This document shows, one piece after another, positions 45,501 through 53,389 of a stretch of DNA of 64,000 bases. Both the position numbers and the translations under genes were made by a program. Origin of the DNA: Bryobacteraceae bacterium (GTDB taxonomy: Bacteria > Acidobacteriota > Terriglobia > Bryobacterales > Bryobacteraceae); NCBI GenBank assembly GCA_026002875.1, contig BPGE01000001.1, positions 4,030,001-4,094,000 on the forward strand, read 5' to 3'. The first letter of the stretch is position 1, and each line of letters starts with the position of its first letter. Below the pieces are notes generated by a model. That model ran no database searches. It saw nothing but the letters and a program-made list of their open reading frames with translations, and was not told the origin of the DNA.

Positions 45501-45627
45501 CGGAGATGTCCGGGTAAGCCTCGATCTTCAACTGCTGGAACGACCAGATGCCTGCGCCGACCAGCAGGATCGCCCCGACGAACGTGAAGAAGCGCTGTTC
45601 CAGCGCGAACCGCAGCAGCCCCCTCAT
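42556..45627 (-). CDS. CusA/CzcA-type heavy-metal RND efflux pump
   Basis: The 1023-residue protein is an inner-membrane proton-driven exporter. It has the RND layout: one N-terminal helix, a large periplasmic domain, TM2-6, a second periplasmic domain and TM8-12. Family signatures include GAIDFGIIVDGTLVMVEHLLHR, ALLGALLITMTLTPALATLL and FVSLFGVAVMSGVLILSEVN. Together with the adaptor and TolC-like protein it would form a tripartite pump for a divalent or monovalent metal ion; I cannot tell which. The start overlaps the DUF190 gene by four bases. It is the last gene of the operon. Confidence 0.93.
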   Translation of the reverse strand: MRGLLRFALEQRFFTFVGAILLVGAGIWSFQQLKIEAYPDISDPGVDVITLAPGLAAEEVEQQVTIPIERALNNTPGVLNRRSRTIFGLSLVQLTFEHSMDNYRARQLVLERLREVELPEGLQPVLGPMATPIGEMFRYVIEAPHLDDLQLRELQDWVITPRLLQVAGVADVVPFGGLVKQYQIQVDPLLLEKYRLTLEDIAEAVAASNRNAGGALLDNRQQSLAVRGVGLLRGVEDIENSVVSEARGVPIYVKDLGRVTVGAAPQTGIFGLNERSGGVEGIVLMRRGENPSEVLRLVHEAVDELERTRLPAGVRIRTIYDRTELVDNTLRTVSRTLGEGLIVVTLVLLFFLGSVRAAVLTALTIPLSLLFAFIVMHLSGVPANLLSLGAIDFGIIVDGTLVMVEHLLHRLEERKAAAQQTFTVIRDAAFEMESPIFFSMLIIISAYLPLFTLERVERRLFTPMAFTVCAALLGALLITMTLTPALATLLFRNGGKAWDNPLIVRLAALYRKTLELFLPRAKLVVAGTALVVGAAVFAATRLGTEFLPVLDEGTVWVRLNLPPGTSLEKSASVASLVRAEIGKMPGVRDVASQAGRNDAGTDPFGPNRIEFLVTLKPYDQWPAGRTKAVLVEELARLMEEQVPGSTYNITQPIIDTVTEAVTGSSADLAILFTGPDLDTLRRLASQTLAIVRQVPGAADSSIEQENRQPQLTLRVNRPEMARYGVRVRDLQELIELAIGGRTVSTLFDGDRRFDITVRYLPEARADAGAIANILVPTRSGARVPLGQLADVRITDGESIIARSENRRMVSVRTNIRGRDQGGFAAELRRRVEREVPLPEGYRVEWGGQFENMTRAKARLSIALPVTVFLIFVLLFFAFRSTRDSLVVMLTVPFSFVGGIGLLWLRGINLSVSAAVGFVSLFGVAVMSGVLILSEVNRRRRQPGVDLLATLIDGCVAQMRPVLMMVVVAMLGMIPAARATGIGSDVQRPLATVVVGGLASTLVLTFVGLPALYYVVARRRAAKM

Positions 45628-45965
45628 GCCGCCGCCCCGCCTCCAGACCAGTGCAGCACCTCGCCCCCGGCGAGGAAGACCAGGCCTTCCGTGATCATCG
45701 GCTGAATCCGCGGCAGCACGGCGCGCAGCTTCTCCTCGCGGTCGATGCTGAGCACCATCACCGGCCGGTCGGCTGTCGAGCCCGAGAGGGCATCCTGCGT
45801 CAGCTTGTGCGCCGCCCCGTAGCCGAGCACGCCGCGCACCACGGTCGCCCCCGCAATGCCCTCCTCCAGCAGCACGCGCACCACGGCTTCATACAGCGGG
45901 ATGCGCGGGTCGCCCCACGTGTCGCTCTCGTCGAAGAAGATCAGCAGCATCCGTGCGCTTTCCAT
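45624..45965 (-). CDS. DUF190 protein
   Basis: The 113-residue protein matches DUF190: a start in RMLLIFFDESDTWGDPRIPLYEAVVRVLLEEGIAGATVVRG, then HKLTQDALSGSTADRPVMVLSID and a C-terminal strand pair. DUF190 proteins are small PII-like trimers, often encoded with membrane transporters, and are thought to bind small ligands and regulate. Here it lies between the adaptor (three-base gap) and the RND pump (four-base overlap), so a regulatory role in the pump is a reasonable inference. Confidence 0.85.
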   Translation of the reverse strand: MESARMLLIFFDESDTWGDPRIPLYEAVVRVLLEEGIAGATVVRGVLGYGAAHKLTQDALSGSTADRPVMVLSIDREEKLRAVLPRIQPMITEGLVFLAGGEVLHWSGGGAAA

Positions 45966-45968
45966 CGC

Positions 45969-47108
45969 TCAGTACCCCCGCAGCAGCATCGCTCCATCGG
46001 ACACCACCCGTTGCCCTGGCGTCAGTCCTTCGATCACAGGGACGCGGCCGCCTGACCGTTTGCCGGTGCGCACCTGCACGGCGCGGAACCGGCCGGGCGC
46101 TTCCTCCACGAACACCGCTTCGCGCCCTTCCATCTGCACCACGGCGCCCGCCGGCACGACGGGCATCTCCCGCTCCGCCTCGACGTGCCGCACGGTCCCA
46201 AACATTTCCGGGCGGAAACGTCCTGAGCGGTTGTCCATCTCCGCCCACACTTTCAACGTGCGGTTGGCCGGATCCACGCTGTCGGCGATGCGCATGACGC
46301 GGCTTTGGAACACTTCTCCCGGAAATGCGTTCAGCCGCACTTCGAACCGCTCGTCGAGCTGCACCAGCCGGATGGAGGTTTCCGGCACGTCGGCCGCCGC
46401 CCATACGGTGCTCAGATCGGCGATGGTCATCACGGGCTGGCTGGTATCGTTGCGGTACTCGCCCGCCACAACGTTGAACTCGGTCACCTTGCCCGACAGC
46501 GGCGCGCGTACGGTGATGCGCGGGCGGGGCTGCCCGGGCTTCAGTCCCAGCAGCTCCAGCCGCGCCAGCGCCTGTCCGCGCGACGTCTCGGATTGCGCCA
46601 CGGCGGCCTTCGCCTGGCTCAGTGCCGTTTCCGCGGCCAGGACCTCCTTCTTCGCGATGGCGTCGCCGCGGAAGAGGTCCAGCACGCGGTCGTAGTCCGC
46701 CTGGGCTTTGGCCAACTCGGCGCGCGCGGCCGTCAGCGCGAGCTCCGCCCGCGAATACTCTGCCGCGGCCAGATCGGCCTCGGGGCTTTCCAGAGACAGC
46801 AGGGGGTCCCCGCGCTGCACGGCGTCGCCGAAGTAGACGAAGACCTCGGCCACGCGGCCCGGCGCGGGAAGCACGACGCGGGAGATACGGTTCGGGTTGA
46901 ACTCGAGTTTCGCGGGCGCCGTGAATTCGTCCGTGGGGACGCGTTCGACGCGCACCTCCTCGGCGCGGATCTGCCGCAACTTCGGCGAATCGGGCGGAAT
47001 CACGACGACGCCATCGATCCGCGGCTCGGGATCCGCCATCACGGGCGCAGGCGTTTCGCGGCATCCGGCCAGCACTAGCAGAAGCAGAGTGAAGATCCAC
47101 GCTCTCAT
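45969..47108 (-). CDS. RND efflux periplasmic adaptor subunit (CusB/CzcB-like lipoprotein)
   Basis: The 379-residue protein has a lipoprotein signal with lipobox LVLAGC near residue 15. A barrel-sandwich hybrid domain is split by a helical hairpin (residues about 95-170, with ADLAAAEYSRAELALTAARAELAKAQADYDRVLDLF), followed by beta-barrel and membrane-proximal domains. It links the inner-membrane pump to the outer-membrane channel. Its start overlaps the stop of the TolC-like gene by four bases. Confidence 0.92.
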   Translation of the reverse strand: MRAWIFTLLLLVLAGCRETPAPVMADPEPRIDGVVVIPPDSPKLRQIRAEEVRVERVPTDEFTAPAKLEFNPNRISRVVLPAPGRVAEVFVYFGDAVQRGDPLLSLESPEADLAAAEYSRAELALTAARAELAKAQADYDRVLDLFRGDAIAKKEVLAAETALSQAKAAVAQSETSRGQALARLELLGLKPGQPRPRITVRAPLSGKVTEFNVVAGEYRNDTSQPVMTIADLSTVWAAADVPETSIRLVQLDERFEVRLNAFPGEVFQSRVMRIADSVDPANRTLKVWAEMDNRSGRFRPEMFGTVRHVEAEREMPVVPAGAVVQMEGREAVFVEEAPGRFRAVQVRTGKRSGGRVPVIEGLTPGQRVVSDGAMLLRGY

Positions 47109-48358
47109 CGCCCGTCCCTCGCCGTGATTGCATCGAGAAGATACAGCGTGCGCGCGTACTCGACGCGCGCTTCATTGTAGCCTTGCCGGGTTTCGCTCAA
47201 CGTCCGTTGCGCCTCCAGCAGATCCAGGAACGACGCCTCGCCGCGGCGGTAGGAAAATTCCACCGTTTCGCGCACCCGAGCCGCCTGCTCCAGCATCTCG
47301 CGCTCGATCGATTCCAGCAGCCGCTGCGCCGTCTGATACTGCTCCCAGGCGGAAGCGACCTCGGCGCGGATCTGCTGTTCCAGAGCGCGCACGCGAGTCT
47401 CGGCCTGCTCCTTCTCGCGCCGCGCCCGTTCCACTTCGCCCTGGTTCCGGTTGACCAGCGGAAGCGGTATCTCGAAGCGGAATCCCGCCGTCTGCCCGGG
47501 GAACGGACCGACGTACTGCTTGTGATGCGAGATGCCCAGATCCACATTGGGCCGCGCCAGCGCCCTCTGCAGCCGGATCTCGGCCTCCGCCCGCGCCACT
47601 TCGCGGCGCAGCGCCGCCAGGTCCGGGCGCGCCGCCAGCGCGGCCGCCGTCAATTCCTCGAGCGTCGCCAGCGGCCTGTCGCGGCGGATTTCGCCCGTGA
47701 CGTCGAACCCGGGCGCGGGCGCTGGCCGCCCCATCAGACGCTGCAGCCGCACCGCCTCCTGACGCACGCGCAGCTCGGCCTGCCGCAACTGGTTGCGAAA
47801 CTGGAGCGCCGCCACCTCGCTGCGCAGCAGCTCCACGCGCGCGATGTCGCCGGCTTCGAACCGCGTCCGGTTCACCTTCACGACGTTCTCGAACGTTTCC
47901 AGCACTTCGCGCAGCGTGACTGCGTTCTCTTTCGCCAGCACGGTGTCGAGAAACGCGTTCTGCACCTCGAGAACAAGCGTCCGGCGCGCATCGAGAAACG
48001 TCTCGCGCGCGCTGGCCAGCGCCTCCCGCGCCGCCTGCATGCGCAGCCGCCGCTTGCCCGCCGTCTCGATCTCCCAGTAGACGACCGTGTTCGTCTCCGC
48101 CGGTCCTGTGGGGCCTTCTTCAGGGACATAGTTGGCCCCGAGCAGGTCAAGAAAATTCGTCTCGACATTCAATCGCGGGTTCGGCCGCAGACGTGCCTGC
48201 AGCAGCCGCGCTTCAGCGATAGGAATCTCGTACCGCTGCGCCAGCAGCTCGACGTTGCGCTCCAGCGCCTCCTCCACCGCCTGCTGGATCGTCACTGGCG
48301 CCTGCGCTCGAGCTGCAAGACAGCAGGCGCCCCACAGGAGCAGGATTCTCGCCAGCAC
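47105..48358 (-). CDS. TolC-family outer-membrane channel (CusC/CzcC-like)
   Basis: The 417-residue protein has a signal peptide (ILLLWGACCLAARAQA) and two outer-membrane-efflux repeats, with ARLLQARLRPNPRLNVET in the first and ARPDLAALRREVARAEAEIRLQRALARPNVDL in the second, both typical of the family. It would be the exit duct of the metal pump. No ATG is available near the signal peptide; GTG 48358 is preferred. The frame is open to 48424, but that adds a charged extension before the signal peptide. Confidence 0.9.
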   Translation of the reverse strand: MLARILLLWGACCLAARAQAPVTIQQAVEEALERNVELLAQRYEIPIAEARLLQARLRPNPRLNVETNFLDLLGANYVPEEGPTGPAETNTVVYWEIETAGKRRLRMQAAREALASARETFLDARRTLVLEVQNAFLDTVLAKENAVTLREVLETFENVVKVNRTRFEAGDIARVELLRSEVAALQFRNQLRQAELRVRQEAVRLQRLMGRPAPAPGFDVTGEIRRDRPLATLEELTAAALAARPDLAALRREVARAEAEIRLQRALARPNVDLGISHHKQYVGPFPGQTAGFRFEIPLPLVNRNQGEVERARREKEQAETRVRALEQQIRAEVASAWEQYQTAQRLLESIEREMLEQAARVRETVEFSYRRGEASFLDLLEAQRTLSETRQGYNEARVEYARTLYLLDAITARDGR

Positions 48359-48470
48359 CCCTTCATCGTAACTTCCCCCCTTCCGCGCTGCGTCCTGCGA
48401 AGCCGCGCCAGGAACCTCCGGCACGGATCGCCACGCTTTCCCGCCGGCCAGCCAGCGCCACTGCTTCCAC

Positions 48471-48483
48471 GCCTGCCGCAGGC
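48471..48483. terminator. Short hairpin downstream of the regulator gene
   Basis: GCCTG (48471-48475) pairs with CAGGC (48479-48483) across a three-base loop, just after the stop of the minus-strand regulator gene at 48494. There is no clear T-run, so it is a weak terminator candidate. Confidence 0.3.
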
Positions 48484-48493
48484 ACAGGCCGCG

Positions 48494-49750
48494 TCAACGA
48501 TTCGCTCCGGCGAGCAGATACCGGTGAGTCAGATACTGCACGGAGCGCACTGCGGTGTCCTTCGCTTCCACTCGCAGCAGCACCTGAAAATAGGGCGACT
48601 TGCGGCCGCGCGGGCCGTGTTCGGGATCTCTGTCCAGGAGCTGCTGCAACTCCCGCATGCGTCCGTCATCGAGAACGTATTGGGCGGCGCCCTGCGTGGA
48701 CCAGGTTTCGATGCCTGAAAGATAAAGGATCCGCCAGACAGGCTTCAGGCCGGGCCACAGCGTCACCAGGGCGTAACTCGTGCTGACTCCCATGTCCGAC
48801 GTTCTGGGCCGGTATATGGCCTGTTCCCCGGGCAAAGGGTTGCTGATCCTCATTCCGCCGGGTTCGTCGTCCGGATCGAACTCGATGGATCGCGGCCGGT
48901 CGAGCGTTTGCAGCAGGGTCTGAAACCGGGCGGAGGCCACGACCACGAGATTCCGGTTCTCCACGTCCGACAGGCCGAGGTAGTTCGAATTCGCCATCTG
49001 AACCCGGATGCCTCTCGCTTCGAGCCAGCGGGCGATCTGATGCGCCCCGAGCGCATCGCCGATCCCCGTGTAGACGTCGGCCTGCGGGCGGAACCGCCGG
49101 CCGAGGATTTCACCCACGCGCTCGATCCTGGACTGATCATCGGTCAGTCTGTTCACGTGCGTGTCCCGGACATACAGTCCGCCGCCCCCCGTGAAAAACA
49201 GCGGCACTCCGAAACTGACGACGGTCTCCGCCCGCGCATCCAGATACGCTTTCCATAGGGCGGGGCACTCGGAGCGGTGTACCTTCGGTAACGTGCGGAG
49301 CCAATAGATCCCTGCGCTGCAAACAACTCCTGCGGCAAGGCCCGTCAGGAATCCGCGCCGGAAAGAGGCGCCTCCCGCAGCGGCCGCGGGCGGCGACTCC
49401 GGGGCGGCAGCCGGCTGGGGAGCTTCCCGAAACCTGGGGATATATCCTCCTTTCGGCAACTCGATCCGCAGCCGTGCCTCTCGGCCCTCGTTTTCGTAGT
49501 AAGCGGCCAGACGCTTTCTCAGCAGGCTGGCCTGCACGCGCACGATCGCATCCGAGCGGGGGTCGTAGTCGGGCGGGCGGTGAAAAACCTGCAGGCCGAG
49601 GGAATACTCTTTCAGACCGTCCTCGCGGCCGGCCAGCGTCTCTTCCACGACGTGGTGAAGTAGGGCGGAAAGCTGGCGCGAGTCCTTCAGCCAACGCGAG
49701 CTGAGGATTCTTTGCAGCTCTTCCCGTATTTCGGAACTGTCTGAAATCAC
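48494..49750 (-). CDS. Membrane-anchored regulator with CyaB-like N-terminal domain
   Basis: The 418-residue protein starts with a domain common to Acidobacteria regulators and adenylate-cyclase-like proteins: SSRWLKDSRQLSALLHHVVEETLAGREDGLKEYSLG, PDYDPRSDAIVRVQASLLRKRL and ELPKGGYIPRF (residues about 18-105). A Pro/Ala linker and one membrane helix (FLTGLAAGVVCSAGIYWL, about 133-150) lead to a roughly 270-residue C-terminal domain that I do not recognise. It may be an extracytoplasmic sensor. The start is GTG 49750, with little room for a ribosome binding site. It diverges from the TonB receptor, and a perfect palindrome lies between, so it is the likely local regulator. Confidence 0.72.
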   Translation of the reverse strand: MISDSSEIREELQRILSSRWLKDSRQLSALLHHVVEETLAGREDGLKEYSLGLQVFHRPPDYDPRSDAIVRVQASLLRKRLAAYYENEGREARLRIELPKGGYIPRFREAPQPAAAPESPPAAAAGGASFRRGFLTGLAAGVVCSAGIYWLRTLPKVHRSECPALWKAYLDARAETVVSFGVPLFFTGGGGLYVRDTHVNRLTDDQSRIERVGEILGRRFRPQADVYTGIGDALGAHQIARWLEARGIRVQMANSNYLGLSDVENRNLVVVASARFQTLLQTLDRPRSIEFDPDDEPGGMRISNPLPGEQAIYRPRTSDMGVSTSYALVTLWPGLKPVWRILYLSGIETWSTQGAAQYVLDDGRMRELQQLLDRDPEHGPRGRKSPYFQVLLRVEAKDTAVRSVQYLTHRYLLAGANR

Positions 49751-49755
49751 GTACT

Positions 49756-49768
49756 CTTAACCGTTAAG
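49756..49768. promoter_or_regulatory. Palindromic operator candidate CTTAAC-C-GTTAAG
   Basis: Perfect six-base arms surround a single central base. It lies at about +1 to +13 of the predicted transcript of the minus-strand regulator gene and 68 bases before the TonB-receptor ATG. The position suits autorepression and control of the divergent gene. It is a single short palindrome, and binding is inferred. Confidence 0.5.
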
Positions 49769-49774
49769 ACACTC

Positions 49775-49803
49775 ATTATTAGCCCATTCGCGGAGGGAGA
49801 CAA
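49775..49803 (-). promoter_or_regulatory. Sigma70-type promoter of the regulator gene
   Basis: On the minus strand TTGTCT (49803-49798) and AATAAT (49780-49775) are separated by 17 bases. The expected start of transcription, near 49768, gives a leader of about 17 bases before the GTG at 49750 and coincides with the edge of the palindrome. Confidence 0.5.
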
Positions 49804-49835
49804 GGGCTAGACTGCCGCAAGGAGGTTCTTCCACG

Positions 49836-52800
49836 ATGAAGTCTCGCTTCTGGATGGCCATAGTCTTGTGGGGAGCTCTGACGCTGCCTTTGGCCGCTCA
49901 AACCAGCCTCGCCACGATCACAGGAACAGTGTCGGATCCGCAGGGGGCTGGCATACCCAACGTTACAATCACCGTGACCAACGTCGCCACCAACCTCTCC
50001 TACAGCCGGTCGAGCTCCGAGGACGGCACCTATGTGATCCCGCAGCTGCCCATCGGACAATACACGCTGGAAGCCAAAGCCGCGGGATTCAAGACCTACC
50101 AGCAGTCGGGGATCACGCTGGAAGTAGCGCAGCGCCTGAGGCTCGATATCCGGCTGGACATCGGCAACGTGAGCGAAAGCGTGACAGTCACGGCCGAAAT
50201 TCCTCGGGTGCAGACGGAAGATTCCTCCCTGGGCGCGGTTGTCGAAAAGAAGCGGATCGAGGAGCTGCCGCTGAACGGGCGGCACGTCTTTAATCTGGTC
50301 AAGATCGTGCCGGGCGTCCAGCCGCGCAACGACTCCACGGACGGTTTTGCCGAAATCTCCAACCAGGCGTTTTCGCAAATCCGCATCAACGGCGGGCCCG
50401 GCTACGGCAACCAGTTCTTCCTCGACGGGGCCGTCAACTCCGCGCCTGTGCACAACGAAATCGCCGTCGTGCCCATGTCGGACGCCGTGGAGGAATTCCG
50501 CGTGGAGACCAACGCGCTGAAGGCCGAGTTCGGCCAGACATCCGGCGGCGTGATCAATGTGGTCACCAAGATGGGCACGAATCAGTTCCGCGGCTCCCTC
50601 TACGAGTTCCTGCGCAATGATGCGCTCGACGCACGCAACGCCTTCGCAACGCAGCCCGACCCGCGCACCGGCCGCATCAAGCAGGTGCTGCGCTACAACC
50701 AGTACGGCGGCACCGTGGGCGGCCCCGTGTGGATTCCCGGAGTGTATGACGGCCGCAACCGCACCTTCTTCTTCACCGGATACGAGCAGTGGCGCTGGCG
50801 AGCCACTGGAAGCCCGCGGCTGGGCACCGTCGCCCCACAGGAATGGCGCACGGGCAACCTGTCCACGCTGCGCGATGGCCAGGGCCGCCAGATCCCGCTC
50901 TTTGATCCGGCGACGACGCGGCCGAATCCAGCGGGCTCCGGCTTTGTGCGGGATCCGCTCCCGGGCAACATCATTCCTCCCAGCCGGATTGATCCTCTTT
51001 CCGCGCGCGTGCTCGCCTATCATCCGCTCCCCAACGCCACGCCCACCGATCCCTTCACCTTCGCCAATAACTTCATCGCCCTCGTGCCTTCTTCTTCGGA
51101 TCAGGGGGTCAGCACGATCCGGCTCGATCATCGCCTCACGGATCAGGACTCCATCTTTTTCCGGCTGACGAGCACGCGCAACACACGCCGCGACCGCGGC
51201 TGGGGCCTCGAAGATGCTGATCCCGTGGCACGCAATGATCAGCGCGACAACCACAGCGCCATCCTCAATTACACGCGCGTGGTCAGCCCGCGCATCGTGA
51301 ACGACCTGCGCGCGGCCGTCTCCCGGCAGTGGCTGCCCTTCCTCCATCCCAGCTTCGACAAGGGCTGGCCCGCTAAATTGGGCTATCCTTCCCAGATCCC
51401 GCAGGACCAGTTCCCGCCCGTCGTCATCAGCGGCCTGCTCTCCATCGGACAGCCATCCTTCTCCGGCGGCCTGCGCGCGCAGCAGTATGTCCAGATCCTG
51501 GACAGCCTGACCATCACCAGCGGCCGTCATAACTACAAGGCCGGGTTCGACCTCCGTTGGTCGCGGCTCAGTTTCATCAACCGCGTCAATCCCTCCGGCA
51601 GGTACGAGTTCACCGCCGCGCTCACCGGCAATCCCCTGCAGCCGGCGAACACGGGCGCCGGCTTCGCTTCTTTCCTGCTCGGCGAAGTGGGCGGCGGCAA
51701 TATCGGCGTCCGCCCCTTCTTCCAGTTCCGCTCCACCCCGCTCGGCGTCTATTTCCAGGACGACTGGAAGATCACGCGCCGGCTCACGCTCAATCTCGGC
51801 GTGCGCTACGACGTCAGCTTCGGTCCGCGCGAGATGCACAACCGTTATTCGAATTTCGATCCCTTCGTGGTCAATCCGCAGACGCGCTTGCTTGGGGTCA
51901 TGAATTACGCCGGCGCAAATGGATATCCTGAGACGTTTGTCGACCTCGACAAAAATAACTTCGGCCCGCGTTTCGGTTTTGCCTGGGACCCGAAAGGGGA
52001 TGGCAAGACCGCCATCCGCGGCGGCTACGGCCTGATTTACACGATTTCCGAAATCGGCCACACAGGCGGTGACGATTCGAACTCCTTCGGCTTTTCTGCG
52101 GATACGCCCTTTCAGGGACCGGCCGGAATTCCCGCCAAAGCGTTCCAGTTCAGCGCTGGTCCGAGCGTGATTCTTCAGCCGCAGGGCGCCGCCGGCGGGC
52201 CCTCGGCATTCCGCGGCTTCGGCGTGCGCTACCAGGACCGCAACGGATTGACGCCCTACATCCAGCAGTGGAACGTCACCATCCAGCGGGCCCTCTGGGC
52301 GGGCTGGACGGTCAGCGCCGTGTATGCCGGCAGCAAGGGAACGCGCCTCTTCGGCGGAAATTACAACCTGAACCAGCTCGACCCGAAATATTTCTCGGAA
52401 GGACTCGGCCTGCAGACGCTGGTGCCCAATCCGTTCCTCGGGCAGATCACAACCGGGCCGCTCGCGTCAGCCACAGTGCAGCGCTCGCGCCTGCTGCTGC
52501 TGTTGCCCGACTATCAGACCGTGCAGACGTTCGGCGCCGCCCTCGCGAACTCGCAGTTCCACTCCTTCCAGTTGTTCCTCGAAAAACGCTTCTCGGGCGG
52601 CCTGTCCACGCTGATCAGCTACACAGGCGGCAAGCTCATTTCGGACAACCTGAGCCTGGCCAGCGCGGGCTCGGCCGCGTCGCTCGGCGACTGGCGCATC
52701 GGCATGTACAACCGCCGGCTCGACAAGGCCATCGATCAGGATGATGTGAACCGCCGGCTGGTGGCCAGCGGCGTGGTGGAGGTGCCGTTCGGCCGCGGGC

Positions 52801-53303
52801 GGCGTTTCGGCAGAGACATGCCCCGGGCGCTCGATCTGTTGGCTGGCGGCTGGCAGTTCAATACAGTCACCACCCTGCAAACCGGGCGGCCGCTGCTTGT
52901 ACGCGGCAGCAACAACTTCACCGGCATCAATTATCCCGATCTGGTGGCCGATCCCACTCTGCCCTCCGGCGAGCGCGGACCGAACCGCTGGTTCAACACC
53001 GGCGCCTTCCGCAATCCCCCCGACTTCGTCATCGGCAACGCCCCGCGCACCCTGCCCTCCACCCGCAGCCCCGGCCTCACCGACGTGAGCTTCTCCGTCT
53101 TCAAGACCTTCCGCTTCCAGGAGCGGTTCCGCCTGGAAACCCGCTGGGAGATGTTCAACGCCCTGAACACGGTGAACTACAATCCGCCCAACACCACGTT
53201 CTCGCCCAACGCGCAGGGCGTGAACACGAATGCCAATTTCGGCCGCATCTTCAGCGCTCTCGAAGCGCGCCGCATGCAGCTCGGCATGAGACTGACGTTC
53301 TGA
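49836..53303 (+). CDS. TonB-dependent receptor-like outer-membrane protein (Oar type)
   Basis: The 1155-residue protein has a signal peptide and then a carboxypeptidase-regulatory-like beta-sandwich (TGTVSDPQGAGIPNVTITVTN, GTYVIPQLPIGQYTLEAKAAGF; residues about 28-105). A plug-like region follows (VVEKKRIEELPLNGRHVFNLV, about 130-240), then a long beta-barrel with DDWKITRRLTLNLGVRYD and FGPRFGFAWDP, ending in LGMRLTF. This plan is that of Oar-like transporters, numerous in Acidobacteria, which import polymers or other large substrates. AAGGAGG lies ten bases before the ATG. It sits opposite the membrane regulator and upstream of two secreted oxidoreductases. Confidence 0.93.
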   Translation: MKSRFWMAIVLWGALTLPLAAQTSLATITGTVSDPQGAGIPNVTITVTNVATNLSYSRSSSEDGTYVIPQLPIGQYTLEAKAAGFKTYQQSGITLEVAQRLRLDIRLDIGNVSESVTVTAEIPRVQTEDSSLGAVVEKKRIEELPLNGRHVFNLVKIVPGVQPRNDSTDGFAEISNQAFSQIRINGGPGYGNQFFLDGAVNSAPVHNEIAVVPMSDAVEEFRVETNALKAEFGQTSGGVINVVTKMGTNQFRGSLYEFLRNDALDARNAFATQPDPRTGRIKQVLRYNQYGGTVGGPVWIPGVYDGRNRTFFFTGYEQWRWRATGSPRLGTVAPQEWRTGNLSTLRDGQGRQIPLFDPATTRPNPAGSGFVRDPLPGNIIPPSRIDPLSARVLAYHPLPNATPTDPFTFANNFIALVPSSSDQGVSTIRLDHRLTDQDSIFFRLTSTRNTRRDRGWGLEDADPVARNDQRDNHSAILNYTRVVSPRIVNDLRAAVSRQWLPFLHPSFDKGWPAKLGYPSQIPQDQFPPVVISGLLSIGQPSFSGGLRAQQYVQILDSLTITSGRHNYKAGFDLRWSRLSFINRVNPSGRYEFTAALTGNPLQPANTGAGFASFLLGEVGGGNIGVRPFFQFRSTPLGVYFQDDWKITRRLTLNLGVRYDVSFGPREMHNRYSNFDPFVVNPQTRLLGVMNYAGANGYPETFVDLDKNNFGPRFGFAWDPKGDGKTAIRGGYGLIYTISEIGHTGGDDSNSFGFSADTPFQGPAGIPAKAFQFSAGPSVILQPQGAAGGPSAFRGFGVRYQDRNGLTPYIQQWNVTIQRALWAGWTVSAVYAGSKGTRLFGGNYNLNQLDPKYFSEGLGLQTLVPNPFLGQITTGPLASATVQRSRLLLLLPDYQTVQTFGAALANSQFHSFQLFLEKRFSGGLSTLISYTGGKLISDNLSLASAGSAASLGDWRIGMYNRRLDKAIDQDDVNRRLVASGVVEVPFGRGRRFGRDMPRALDLLAGGWQFNTVTTLQTGRPLLVRGSNNFTGINYPDLVADPTLPSGERGPNRWFNTGAFRNPPDFVIGNAPRTLPSTRSPGLTDVSFSVFKTFRFQERFRLETRWEMFNALNTVNYNPPNTTFSPNAQGVNTNANFGRIFSALEARRMQLGMRLTF

Positions 53304-53323
53304 ACCGCAATCCCTGACTTCAC

Positions 53324-53357
53324 CCGCCCGGCGCCGTGGAGTCACGCCGCCGGGCGG
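53324..53357. terminator. Strong two-part hairpin after the TonB receptor
   Basis: CCGCCCGGCG (53324-53333) pairs perfectly with CGCCGGGCGG (53348-53357). Inside, CGTG (53335-53338) and CACG (53343-53346) form a second stem around a GAGT tetraloop, with one C-C mismatch between the two stems. No T-run follows. It begins 21 bases after the stop and may limit read-through into the oxidoreductase genes or stabilise the upstream message. Confidence 0.55.
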
Positions 53358-53389
53358 AATAGGATCGAACACACTGGAGTTCCGCCGCC

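Noticed and set aside
49779-52061. Minus-strand reading frame of 760 codons opposite the TonB receptor
   Set aside because: Val/Glu/Arg-rich shadow without motifs; it would also override the divergent promoter and operator region.
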